This document shows positions 27,901 through 34,445 of a stretch of 64,000 nucleotides of DNA, one piece after another; position 1 is the stretch's first letter, and the number at the start of each line of letters is the position of its first letter. Under the pieces are notes generated by a model, which was given only the letters and a program-made list of their open reading frames with translations, was not told where the DNA came from and made no database searches. Source of the DNA: Siphonodentalium dalli (taxonomy: Eukaryota; Mollusca; Scaphopoda; Gadilida; Siphonodentaliidae); contig CP136064.1 in the NCBI GenBank assembly GCA_032622095.1, positions 263,227,863-263,291,862 on the forward strand, read 5' to 3'. The translations under genes and the position numbers were made by a program.

Positions 27901-30900
27901 CTATTTCTTTTTTAGTTTAGTTTCTCTATATCCCCAAATTGGAAGATGACACATTGCATAATCGAGGTTCTCAATGGGGGCATATCACAATATTCAACTC
28001 ATTCATTACTAAATGCATTTTAAAGTTCCATTTTTCATTTTTAGGGATATAATCACAAGAAGTGAAACAGTTTACATTCATTAATTGTTAATATATATCT
28101 GAATTATCTCAAATTTACTATCACAGAAATTTCCGCTATTGGCAGAGCCAATAATTTAATTTTCTATGTTTTGTCATCACTCATTAGTAAATTCTAGTAT
28201 CTGTTGATTAGCATAGTTATTGACCAATCGCCTATTGATCACATAAAATTAACTTAAAAAGTCACATATTAACAGCTGTTATAAACGTTTTGAAAACATA
28301 TATACCTCTATCAATATGTACATGTACTTGCATTCTGTGCGACCAGCAGACGTATTTTGTGTGATATTCGCTATAGAACTTAGTCCATGTCTGCTCGTTT
28401 GTAAGCTAGGATATTGGGATAGTGAGATGCTGGTTCTTGCTATCCAAATATCCTAGTTAGTTTACCAACAAGCAGACTTGGACTATATAAAACTAAATTA
28501 CTAATCCCTTTGTTCTTTATCTTCTACTAGCTGACTTGCCCGACTTCGTCCGGGCTATTTAGGGATTTCTTTGTGATCGCCTCCACCTGGGCAGAATATA
28601 CAGCGTCTGGACAAACTATTGTTCGATCGGTCCAGAAATGTGCATATATGAGCGAGGTCAAGGACATGGTCGCATGTGAAAATGGACCCACCCATATTGT
28701 TCCCAGGATCAAAGTAGGCCTACATACCAAATTTGATTCTGATCGGTTGAGGTCCAGAAGCATGCCTATATGAGCGTATATGAGCGAGGTCAAGGACAAG
28801 GTCTCACGTGAAATTGGACCCACCATATTGTTCCCATGATCAAAGTAGGCCTACAAACCAAATTTGAGTCAGAACGGTTGAGCAGTTTTCATGTCTATAA
28901 CACACCTACATACATAGAGATAGATACATGTACATGTAGACAGAAGTTAGTGAGCAAAATATAATACTGGCAAATGATCAAATGATTTCATGAAATGGCA
29001 AGCAAATAAGAACATTCTCAAAACAAAACTTTTACAAAATTTATGAATTAAACCCCTAATTGCTACCGTATTTTATTGGGTCTCCACCAGTCTGATGCCG
29101 AGTGCAACCTTGGATATAGTATGTCTGAGATTTGCTTAGGCCTCATCTTCTGAGAAGTATCTATTGTCTCAAATTAACATTTTTTTTTGTTACTTTTTCC
29201 CTTCTGTTCAGTTTCGCTGGAGCGGTCGGGTCAGGTTACTATTGTTTTCATATTTTTGCAGCTTTCGACCAGGAACCAGGGATGGGGTAATTGTAATTTG
29301 TAATTGTAATTGATTGTAATTAATTACATTTTTTCAAGTAATTGCATGTAATTGGTAATTGAGTTTATTCTCAATTACATGTAATTGCAATTGTAATTGG
29401 TTAGGATGTAATTGTAATTGTAATTAGGGTCTAATTTCAATTACTTCAAATTCACAGGTACTTGTTTCTTCTCAAAGTTATCTTTCATGATTCATCCAAT
29501 GGTTTCTTCAAATGCTTTTTTCTCCAAATTTCAAAGTGTAAGACTGGTGACTTGCTATCACTATGTTGTCACAACACTGAGTTTTTATCCAATGTGTATC
29601 AATGGTGAATTCTGTTGACACCTCCTATTTGTTTGCTTAAGCATTGGTTAACCTTTGAGGTAGAGGGCTTGTTTTGATAAATACAATGAGAAACCAACTT
29701 CAAATAATTGACAATAGATCACTATAATATATCACTCTTATCTTCATGTTTCATTATCTCCATCTGTTATGGTATATATGCTATGGTAGAAATTCATACC
29801 AACAATTGCTAATGCTATTAACATGTCTACAACAAATCTGGCAGAATATTAATTTGCAGAAAGACACATCGTGTCCTATGAAAGCGAAGTGCAAACTTTG
29901 CCCAACTACAATATCCAGTTCCAAAAAAGTTACCTCCAATTTTGTGACACATCTGAAGGTAAGTTTCCATTTCTATGTATTAGTTTTGTTTAATTCCATT
30001 GACATATAACTTCAGTCATATGGTGGTATTGGTATATACATTGTTTCTTGTCGCTTCTAATTTGCAACTGAATGACAAAGTGGGGACAATCTGCCTCAAT
30101 AATCCCCCAATTAGCACTGTCTAGTGGAGGCATTGTGTTACCAGTAAGCTGGTGACATGGAGATGTTTCGCACCAAAGCCTAATTAAGTTTATGACTCTA
30201 ATTAACAATCAGAGTGTTGATTATCTCATTGTCCTTTACAATTGGCCTGGCTGTGTGTCTGACTTACTGAGATAGTCTTATTCCCTTAATAATTAAATGA
30301 TGGATACATGCGTGTTACTAACATACTCTATTATTTTCATTTTATAGCGAAAGCATCAAGATGTCTATGAATCCACAGTCACACAAGCACCATCAGCAAG
30401 TGATCAATAACCTACTAGGATCTTTCAGTATGCAAAAACATCGGTCAAGAATGCCAAAGCATTGAAGATAGTTAGCAAAGTTCATAAATCTCTGATATCA
30501 TTCCAATTTCTAGAAGATCAACCCCGACTACAATCTGCCAATGCAACACGCTGGAATTGCCAGCTATAAATTATGATTCGCTCAGTTCTACGAACACATA
30601 TACTGGACTCAGTACATTGGCTGCTCTGTACCAAGTGTGCTTCACTGTGTATTTCATCTTGCTTGTATTAAATTTATGTTTTGTTATCAAATAGAGTTTA
30701 TATAAATAAAAAGTGTTCCTACTTCAATGATGTGCTGATATGTAATTGTAATTGTAATTGAATTACATTTCAAAGTAATTGTAATTAATTACATTGTGAA
30801 ATAGATGTAATGGGAATTGTAATTGTAATTGAAAAATGTTGAAGTAATTGTAATTGTAATTAATTACATTCACAAGTAATTGCCCCAAGCCTGCCAGGAA

Positions 30901-31525
30901 CCAGTCTATTCAACAAGAGACATTGAGTGTGCGCAAATAAACAAACACGAGTCGCAAAAACAATGACAGACGACAGCTAGATACCGGTAGCAATTTTCAT
31001 TCACTAAGCAGTTATATCATCTTTGAGATGAAAAACATTCATTAAAATGTACTTTTACTTCCATGAACTAGAAATGTTGAAAGTTGTTGTCAAATTTTGC
31101 GTGATAGACTGGTCCTTGTCTTTGTTCACCAAACAATTAAAAACATAGTAACCTGACCCTTTCTGCTTCAGTTTCTAGATCCCCTAATTTGCAGAAGATA
31201 AAATGCATAATCGAGGTGACTAATGGGTGTGAACATCACCAACTTCAACTAGGGAACTTCAATCTGATCCTAGGTCTCCCATATCATATCAGTTGAGGCC
31301 TAAGCAAAATGAGGTTCCCAGAGGGTGAATTTGGTGACTCTAGCCCGTCGTGCAGGATAGCGACACTATATTCACACTCTTGTGACCTCATTCTGCAAAT
31401 ATCAGATACACTATATCCAGGCTTGGCCGAGTGTAAAATAAACTGACTTGCAGTGAGTCCCAAAACTGGTAGTTGAGGTAATCAGGACTGACACTTTCTG
31501 GATATCCTTGTGGCAGGAAAACACT
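3756..31525 (-). CDS. RUSF1: RUS family member 1 (DUF647), 13 exons, 5' exon not found
   Basis: The span is a split gene on the minus strand. Exons are 31525-31448, 27698-27584, 25427-25382, 24513-24481, 22685-22580, 17941-17840, 16303-16233, 14632-14451, 13211-13154, 12738-12683, 7779-7670, 5651-5606 and 3925-3756. Together they give 1173 nt, or 390 residues plus stop, and phases match at every junction. Family hallmarks in order: FLPQGYPESVSPDYL, then QFWDSLQAFASS, VGVGDENATILAATITWLL, MFADVLNDASFFIE, QARRNNMADVSAKDGSQ, HIYANYRAVRAV and the C-terminal GWVTDKPILGADEWRADW. All align with human RUSF1 (C16orf58). Plant RUS1/RUS2 proteins act in UV-B responses and vitamin B6 homeostasis; the animal role is unclear and the protein is probably membrane-associated. 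The human protein has about 70 residues before FLPQG, so one upstream exon is missing. Exon 11 of my numbering (12738-12683) is the least certain. Confidence 0.93.
4560..5152. mobile_element. Non-autonomous hAT element (593 bp), perfect 8-bp TSD
   Basis: Ends are CAGGGTCCGTGCTGG and the inverse of CAGGGTTCGCGCTG. Flanked by ATCATGAC at 4552-4559 and 5153-5160. Subterminal 'ttttgccaaata' motifs recur on both sides. Lies in the last RUSF1 intron (3926-5605). No ORF. Confidence 0.93.
5266..5530. repeat. Poly-G tract and half of a family D foldback MITE
   Basis: A run of about 16 G lies at 5266-5281. From about 5412 to 5527 is a single arm of the foldback element that is complete at 23691-23907 (shared GGCAACAAGCCAT and TAATTCTTCTGTGGTTAAGG, ending GCATTACTGTA). 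Confidence 0.7.
5606..5651 (-). CDS. RUSF1: RUSF1 exon 13 (46 nt)
   Basis: Acceptor TCTTGTTTATAG, donor AAAA/GTAAGT. Encodes DVPLHMMQIAQAYTK, phase 0 in and one base out, which completes an arginine codon with exon 14. Confidence 0.88.
5905..6450. repeat. Three direct copies of a ~57-bp unit
   Basis: The unit AAGGAGAATAACTCTAATAA running to CCTCATGAATCTC occurs at about 5911-5967, 5977-6033 and 6393-6449. The third copy is separated by 360 bases of unrelated sequence. In the intron between RUSF1 exons 12 and 13 (5652-7669), which otherwise holds nothing recognisable until the MITE at 7236. Confidence 0.75.
7236..7658. mobile_element. MITE family A, full-length copy (~420 bp)
   Basis: Outer inverted repeats GAGTTTAGTGTGCCTGTCAT at the left and its inverse at 7633-7652. 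A GCAGAATGAGG palindrome sits at the left end and a half copy at the right. The interior contains 'catctgctttgggagacata' and 'ctaaactaaaaaagaaat', shared with 59570-59992 and 62930-63345. Intronic, just downstream of exon 12. Confidence 0.85.
7670..7779 (-). CDS. RUSF1: RUSF1 exon 12
   Basis: Acceptor CTTTAATTCCAG, donor CAAG/GTCAGT. Encodes (K)IIHIVLHGESSIFTQLMA then CHQAETIEYAATLTNTNK, aligned with human VQVVLNQKAGPKTILRAATHGLML. A family A MITE ends 12 bases past the donor. Confidence 0.9.
9237..9570. mobile_element. MITE family B copy
   Basis: Begins TTAACCCTTTCTATACTGAA and ends TTTAGTATAGAAAGGGTTAA, an inverted pair. The interior has 'aggggtgttcaggtaataa' and 'aagttcaacaaacga'. Related copies lie at 22772-22990 and 60846-61075. 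The right end is duplicated (about 9420-9500 and 9500-9570). Confidence 0.75.
9978..10053. repeat. Hairpin (inverted repeat with ~35-bp arms)
   Basis: TTTGGGTTAAGCTCTTCGGG through TGTCACTAG is followed at once by its near-exact inverse. Loop of two bases. No coding content. Confidence 0.85.
11634..11735. repeat. Inverted-repeat MITE (~100 bp)
   Basis: Arms ATCTACACTTTTTGGTTGGA and the inverse TCCAACCATAAAAGTGTAGA enclose a second pair, ATTATCTCAT / ATGAGATAAT. Intronic. Confidence 0.75.
12022..12043. repeat. Perfect 22-bp palindrome
   Basis: AGTGAGATATC followed directly by its exact reverse complement. No surrounding element was identified. Confidence 0.9.
12683..12738 (-). CDS. RUSF1: RUSF1 exon 11 (tentative boundaries)
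   Basis: The donor TTCA/GTAAGT is clear. The acceptor chosen is ATAATATAATAG, the only AG that keeps the frame open with exons 10 and 12; the stronger-looking TTTCTTAG would create an in-frame stop. Encodes (C)TFLAILGRKLQEVNLHCF. This stretch is poorly conserved in the family, so support comes mainly from phase and position. Confidence 0.6.
13154..13211 (-). CDS. RUSF1: RUSF1 exon 10
   Basis: Acceptor GTTGTTTCAG, donor CAGTG/GTAAGT. Encodes TKRLFKINLGCSLEDLSQ, with glycine and cysteine codons completed across the junctions. It sits where human has GFWPAPSLSLGVPLHRLVSS. Identity is low but length and phase fit. Confidence 0.8.
13212..14450 (-). other. RUSF1 intron between exons 9 and 10
   Basis: Contains a fragment of MITE family C near 13545-13600 and a triple short repeat around 13690-13765 (GTTAGAATTAATATCCACAT and variants). 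Nothing else recognised. Confidence 0.55.
14451..14632 (-). CDS. RUSF1: RUSF1 exon 9: membrane segment and HIYANYRAVRAV
   Basis: Acceptor TTTGTCTTCAG, donor ATAG/GTAAGA. Encodes LIWMLFVSMTFFHIYANYRA, then VRAVIMESVNQARLHCII and NEFNSGREVTPIKINLMEPVFI. Human has HIYANYRAVRALVMETLNEGRL. The start is hydrophobic enough for a membrane helix, followed by the conserved basic ANYRAVR block. Plus-strand ORFs over the same bases are shadows. Confidence 0.96.
14849..14945. repeat. Short tandem repeat, ~33-bp unit, 3 copies
   Basis: CTTAGTTTCATGGCTGATTA followed by TCTGATGACTAA, three times with a few substitutions. In the intron upstream of exon 9. Confidence 0.85.
15113..16142. mobile_element. Non-autonomous hAT-like element (1.03 kb)
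   Basis: Ends CAGGGTTTCCGCTA and its inverse TAGCGGAAACCCTG. Flanked by GTATATG(C) at 15106-15113 and GTATATGC at 16143-16150, a 7- to 8-bp duplication whose last base is shared with the element end. Intron between RUSF1 exons 8 and 9. No transposase. Confidence 0.85.
16233..16303 (-). CDS. RUSF1: RUSF1 exon 8
   Basis: Acceptor CATTTTTCAG, donor CATGT/GTAAGC. Encodes ETLVNLSALICNLLLMPHI then TGNHV; human has ETLVNLAGLLVSLLMLPLVSG. An alternative donor two bases earlier would break the phase into exon 9. Hydrophobic, part of a likely membrane segment. Confidence 0.92.
17042..17360. repeat. Tandem repeat, 70-bp unit, ~4.5 copies
   Basis: Units start with CATTGACRTGCGACT at 17042, 17112, 17182, 17252 and 17322 (RTGCGACTCTGGTTAAACGT core, then the CACTGACACACATGAGAATG end). 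In the intron between RUSF1 exons 7 and 8. Confidence 0.92.
17587..17735. mobile_element. MITE family A, short palindromic copy
   Basis: Single palindrome CATTTGCAGAATGAGGTC ... with diverged right arm ending CAATCTGCAAATG. Lies 105 bases past the exon 7 donor. Confidence 0.85.
17840..17941 (-). CDS. RUSF1: RUSF1 exon 7: QARRNNMADVSAKD motif
   Basis: Acceptor TTTTCATTGTGCAG, donor CAG/GTCAGG, phase 0 at both ends. Encodes SLVGVAGGATRAAFTQHQAR followed by RNNMADVSAKDGSQ. This is the most conserved stretch of animal RUS proteins (human VAGGATRAALTVHQARRNNMADVSAKD with small differences). A hAT element begins 90 bases upstream of this exon at 18031. Confidence 0.97.
18031..18925. mobile_element. 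Non-autonomous hAT element (895 bp)
   Basis: Ends TAGGGCTTCACGGT and the inverse ACCGTGAAGCCCTA. 8-bp duplication GCCAAACA at 18023-18030 and GCCAAACG at 18926-18933 (one mismatch). Subterminal ATTTAGTCATACCGCGG occurs near both ends. Intronic, just upstream of RUSF1 exon 7. Confidence 0.92.
19234..19435. mobile_element. MITE family C copy
   Basis: Contains TGTGCCAATGCATTCTCTTA, then the inverse after CGAGTCGACC, and ends GGGTTAATACAG. It carries the same palindromic centre as the copy at 266-705. Confidence 0.75.
19481..19650. repeat. Tandem repeat, 55-bp unit, 3 copies
   Basis: AGCAC starts at 19486, 19541 and 19596. The unit contains AATAATAAAACTATTATCCA then TCCGCATGATATATAT. Confidence 0.92.
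20025..22603. repeat. 42-bp minisatellite, ~61 units, built from RUSF1 exon 6 end plus splice donor
   Basis: On the plus strand each unit reads GCTATGCTGGCTACACATGC then TAACAATGTGATTCTTACCCTT (42 bp; a 41-bp variant lacks one G in GCTGGC). On the minus strand this is 24 bases of coding sequence (ACVASIAR), AAGG/GTAAGAAT, and the first 18 bases of intron. The unit nearest 22603 is the real end of RUSF1 exon 6; the rest fill the intron toward exon 7. Higher-order repeats of 208 bp (21751, 21959, 22167) and 250 bp (20749, 20999) are visible. Units near 20025-20110 are the most diverged. Long ORFs on both strands are repeat artefacts. Confidence 0.97.
22580..22685 (-). CDS. RUSF1: RUSF1 exon 6; its 3' end and donor are part of a minisatellite
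   Basis: Acceptor ATTTCGTTCCAG. Encodes (R)MFADVLNDASFFIEILAT, then MLPFSFTVWACVASIAR, equivalent to human RLFADILNDVAMFLE and onward. The last 24 coding bases (ACVASIAR) and the donor AAGG/GTAAGAAT are one unit of the 42-bp tandem array that continues for 2.5 kb into the intron. The reading frame stays open through the array to about 22208, so choosing a deeper donor copy would lengthen the protein in 14-residue steps. The 22580 end is chosen because it joins in phase 0 to exon 7 and reproduces the human spacing. Confidence 0.9.
22772..22990. mobile_element. MITE family B copy
   Basis: CCTCTCTATACTAAATACTC at the left, AAGTTCAACAAA and its inverse TTTGTTGAACTT in the middle, ACCCCTCCAGATGAATAATA at the right. 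Same family as 9237-9570 and 60846-61075. Confidence 0.7.
23691..23907. mobile_element. Foldback MITE family D, TA-flanked (217 bp)
   Basis: A nearly perfect long palindrome. TACAGTAATGCCCTAAATAA starts it and the exact inverse ends it, with the centre at AGCTCTCACTGAGAGCT. Arms are about 100 bp. The TA at each edge is compatible with a Tc1/mariner-type target duplication (inference). Confidence 0.88.
24198..24232. repeat. Poly-C tract
   Basis: About 34 consecutive C followed by GGGG. The length may be a sequencing or assembly estimate. Confidence 0.9.
24481..24513 (-). CDS. RUSF1: RUSF1 exon 5 (33-nt microexon)
   Basis: Acceptor ATATTTCACAG, donor GGAG/GTAAGT. Only 33 nt, coding TSLDYDAKRW, with the flanking glycine and arginine codons completed by the neighbouring exons. 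Human has SKLDCNAKQWR here. Phases 2 in and 2 out fit both neighbours, which strongly supports it despite its size. Confidence 0.9.
25382..25427 (-). CDS. RUSF1: RUSF1 exon 4 (46 nt)
   Basis: Acceptor TGCTATTTCAG, donor AAGG/GTAAGT. With the base carried over it encodes HGVGMVGSLVFTWLQG, equivalent to human STGMLGRIVFAWWKG. The overlapping 70-codon ORF here is in another frame and is not the product. Confidence 0.93.
25475..26022. mobile_element. MITE family A, complex copy
   Basis: Three diverged palindromes (about 25488-25570, 25775-25865, 25905-26010) are linked by family A interior sequence. Contains GCAGAATGAGGTC and CACCATCTGGGGACTTCATT variants. Lies in the RUSF1 intron between exons 3 and 4 (25428-27583), which also holds a dispersed-repeat fragment at 26880-27230 and a family C fragment at 27388-27553. 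Confidence 0.8.
27388..27553. mobile_element. MITE family C, partial copy
   Basis: Right portion only: ATAGAATGCATTGGCATAAC ... GCACAGCTCCCGTCATGAAA GGGTTAATA. It ends 31 bases past the donor of RUSF1 exon 3. Confidence 0.75.
27584..27698 (-). CDS. RUSF1: RUSF1 exon 3
   Basis: Acceptor AATTCACAG, donor GGC/GTGAGT. It starts in phase 0 and ends after one base of a codon. It encodes AFASSINGALAGQAVLKGV then GVGDENATILAATITWLLR. Human has AFASSLSGSLATQAVL and GVGNAKATVSAATATWLVK at the same place. Confidence 0.95.
27726..28003. mobile_element. MITE family A copy
   Basis: Outer TAGCGTGCCTGTCATTTGCA, a compressed palindrome at 27755-27832, then interior CTCATCTTCTCTGGAAAGTT and the inverse of CTAAACTAAAAAAGAAAT. 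The far end is truncated. Lies just upstream of RUSF1 exon 3. Confidence 0.8.
28527..28924 (-). mobile_element. Non-autonomous Helitron-like element (398 bp)
   Basis: Read on the minus strand it starts TCTATCTCTATGTATGTAGG and ends with the hairpin GCCCGGACGAAGTCGGGC followed by AAGTCAGCTAG. It lies between A and T as Helitrons do. TC start, terminal hairpin and CTAG end are all present. Internally it holds two copies of a ~110-bp segment (TGAGCGAGGTCAAGGACA...). No Rep/helicase. Confidence 0.85.
29104..29227. mobile_element. MITE family A, left part of a split copy
   Basis: CTTGGATATAGTATGTCTGA, then CTTAGGCCTCATCTTCTGAG and TTACTTTTTCCCTTCTGTTC. It continues at 31160-31425. Comparison with the copy at 25475-26022 shows the uninterrupted sequence. 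Confidence 0.8.
29277..30893 (+). mobile_element. hAT element (1.6 kb) with BED-finger gene, perfect 8-bp TSD
   Basis: Ends CAGGGATGGGGTAATT and the inverse of CAGGCTTGGGGCAATT. Target duplication CCAGGAAC at 29269-29276 and 30894-30901. Both ends carry arrays of TAATTGTAATTG (29288-29460 and 30740-30880). The interior keeps a spliced BED zinc-finger ORF but no catalytic transposase domain, so the element is an internal deletion derivative. Intron 2 of RUSF1. Confidence 0.93.
29840..30410 (+). CDS. Two-exon BED-type zinc finger ORF of the hAT element
   Basis: First exon ends 29958 (CTGAAG/GTAAGT). Second exon is 30348-30410 (acceptor TTCATTTTATAG) and ends at TAA. Joined, it reads CPMKAKCKLCPTTISSSKK, then VTSNFVTHLK/RKHQDVYES. 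The C-x2-C and H-x4-H ligands of a BED finger are complete, and the intron splits the finger between the two histidines. The start is uncertain: the open frame runs from 29746, and I take the conserved part from about 29840. BED fingers bind DNA at the N-terminus of hAT transposases. The RNase H-like catalytic part is absent, so the product could only bind DNA. Confidence 0.7.
31160..31425. mobile_element. MITE family A, right part of the split copy
   Basis: CTTCAGTTTCTAGATCCCCT, ATAATCGAGGTGACTAATGG, then a palindrome (about 31298-31400, AAAATGAGGTTCCCAGAGGG) and terminal ATCAGATACACTATATCCAG. It ends 23 bases before RUSF1 exon 2. Confidence 0.8.
31448..31525 (-). CDS. RUSF1: RUSF1 exon 2: FLPQG segment
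   Basis: Acceptor TTTATTGCAG, donor CAA/GTCAGT, phase 0 at both ends. It encodes SVFLPQGYPESVSPDYLNY followed by QFWDSLQ, matching the first strongly conserved block of RUS proteins (human VFLPQGFPDSVSPDYL). It is the most 5' exon found. It lies 46 bases outside the edge of the 2-kb tandem duplication. Confidence 0.93.
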
Positions 31526-31570
31526 CTGCAATAAAAATAAAAAGACATGCATTAAGTAACCCTTTCATGA

Positions 31571-33588
31571 CGGGAGATTCCCGAAATTTTGCGAAAACCC
31601 TGTGCCAATGCATTCTCTTATATACATGTATGCGAGTCTTCCATTGGGAGCATTGCATATATAAGAGAATGCATTGGCCTAAGAACCTTGACCGTGTAAG
31701 CCAGTGCATTCTTTTATTTATGCTAGGCTCCCTATGAGAGAGTTGCATATATAAGAGAATGCACTGGCACAGGGTCTTAAATGATGCACCAGCACAGCTC
31801 CGGAAATGAAGGGGTTAATTCTGAGGGTTTGGAATGGAGATATTCAGCTGCACATCGGGCATTGTGTACGATGCGAGGTTTATAATGCACTGTGGTGCGC
31901 AATTAAAATCTGAGTAAAAAATAATACTGCATGAATTTAGATATGAGTAAGGTATATATACTGAGCATAAGAGGGCACAATTTACCTGTGGTGTCTGGCT
32001 CAGTGTCCAATGAATTGTCCTCTGACAAGTTTAATATATTTTAACACTTGAGTTTGAAATACATGTATAGGTACCATGTTACATAAACATCAAGATGTAC
32101 ATAAATATCAAATGGAGTAATTAATATGGGAATGTTAACAGTGGCAATATAGTAAAAGGGTTGTGTTCCTTCCATTACATTTGCTAGTAATATGTAACAT
32201 GTGCCTTATTGGTATTGTCCACTGTAAAAATACTTTTCAGCATGCTATGCATAGACTACAATGTACATGTAGTTTTCAAAGTAGCTTACCGGTAACTACT
32301 ATTGAAAGTGTATATAATATTTGTTTAGTGTCTTGTCATCATCCCCTGGATAAATCTTTGTGGGGCACCACCCATGACAAAATATATAATAAAATGTAAA
32401 AAAATTTATCTTGGAACTGATGTCTTGCTGTGCAGTGCGTTGGGGGGTCATCAAGTTACATGTATCTACTGTTCATGTAGGTTGATTTGAGGTTTGGGAA
32501 AACAAAATAGCACTCACTTAATTATTTTATAAATGGACTTTTATACTAGTCCCTTATACATGTATGTATATTTTGAGGATGCCCAAGAATGAAGTTTCAG
32601 TGCATTATGCTTCAACTTCAACCTAACACATTTCATTTTAGTCTGATATCAGTTTTCTAATCCGTTTCCTCAATTCAGTTGCACCAATAGTTTAATGGTG
32701 AATCAGATAATGCTGATAAAGCCAGCAGAGGTAAACACTCCTGGGACTCTATTCTATTGTAATAAAAAACATTAATTTGTAGAAACAAGTGTATCCTGAT
32801 TCAAACTTTGCATGGCCCTACAGCAAACTCAGTGTACATGTAGTACTAGTAGGTGGCACAAAATATGAACAGGGCCTGGGACCCATAATGAAATAGTAAA
32901 GGCTGGGCCTTAGTTCTGACCTAGTGTTGGGCTGTGGCTCCCTGCCCATATTGGGTTTCTTTAACGTATCAATACTATCATGCACATACATGTAATGGTA
33001 ACAGTAATACCTTGGGTGTACAAATGGCAGCCAATAATATGGGCACCTGATCCTATGGTGACACCCTACAAGTGTTACTGACCTGCACACAGCACTAATG
33101 CGAGGCATTATTTCTCACACATGGTGCTCTCTAGAGATGGCAAACAAAATTTTGCAAATTGGAGGAGATTCAAACTCATGGTGTCATGCGGATACGTCAG
33201 CACATCACTGCATCTATGTGATAGTCAGCATGCCATTTAAAAAAATGTAACTGAGCTAATACAGTGTCCTTATATGGGATTACAACAGCAACATAGGAAT
33301 AGACAAAGAGCCCCCGGTGAAGCATTTATAGGCTAGCTGGATTTATAAAATTTAACCACCATGCTCCATTAATCCACATTACCAGGTTTATTCTCAATAT
33401 TATTTCTGGACTTACATGTAGCCTGTTCATTTATGGTGCTAATCGTTTAACTTTCATGTTGAAGTAATAATTTAAATAATTTAATTAGTTAATTAATGAA
33501 TAGGTTGTCTATCAGTTCACCTGACTTAGTGCCCTGTGAAGCTTCGAAGATTAGATTTGGTGTCGACATCGGCGAACAGATTCGGGAT
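31571..33588. repeat. Tandem duplication, copy 1 (2.0 kb)
   Basis: Near-identical to 33589-38959 once insertions in that copy are removed. Copy 1 starts CGGGAGATTCCCGAAATTTT and ends ATCGGCGAACAGATTCGGG. It contains a family C MITE at its left edge (31558-31817), a SINE-like stretch with a diverged B-box near 33140-33230 (minus strand), and otherwise non-coding sequence. Only scattered substitutions and a few short indels separate the copies, so the duplication is young. Confidence 0.95.
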
Positions 33589-34394
33589 CGGGAGATTCCT
33601 GAAATTTTGCGAAAACCCTGTGCCAATGCATTCTCTTATATACATGTATGCGAGTCTTCCATTGGGAGCATTGCATATATAAGAGAATGCATTGGCCTAA
33701 GAACCTTGACCTTGTAAGCCAGTGCATTCTTTTATTTATGCTAGGCTCCCTATGAGAGAGTTGCATATATAAGAGAATGCACTGGTACAGGGTCTTTAAT
33801 GATGCACCAGCACAGCTCCGGAAATGAAGGGGTTAATTCTGAGGGTTTGTAATGGAGATATTCAGCTGCACATCGGGCATTGTGTACGATGCGAGGTTTA
33901 TAATGCACTGTGGTGCGCAATTAAAATCTGAGCAAAAAATAATACTGCATGAATTTAGATATGAGTAAGGTATATATACTGAGCATAAGAGGGCACAATT
34001 TACCTGTGGTGTCTGGCTCAGTGTCCAATGAATTGTCCTCTGACAAGTTTAATATATTTTAACACTTGAGTTTGAAATATAGGTACCATGTTACATGAAC
34101 ATCAAGATGTACATAAATATCAAATGGAGTAATTAATATGGGAATGTTAACAGTGGCAATATAGTAAAAGGGTTGTGTTCCTTCCATTACATTTGCTAGT
34201 AATATGTAACATGTGCCTTATTGGTATTGTCCACTGTAAAAATACTTTTCAGCATGCTATGCATATACTACAATGTACATGTAGTTTTTAAAGTAGCTTA
34301 CCGGTAACTACTATTGAAAGTGTATATAATATTTGTTTAGTGTCTTGTCATCATCCCCTGGATAAATCTTTGTGGGGCACCACCCATGACAAAA

Positions 34395-34414
34395 TCTATA
34401 TCTATATTTGCGAA

Positions 34415-34445
<31 letters not shown>

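Larger units (their letters stand above)
29228..31159. mobile_element. Inverted-repeat element inserted in MITE A, itself carrying a hAT
   Basis: Ends GGGTCAGGTTACTAT and the inverse ATAGTAACCTGACCC. Flanking MITE sequence CTTCTGTTCAGTTTC (left) is repeated as CTTCAGTTTC with TTTCTG before it (right). Once the nested hAT is removed only about 315 bp remain. Superfamily not determined. Confidence 0.7.
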
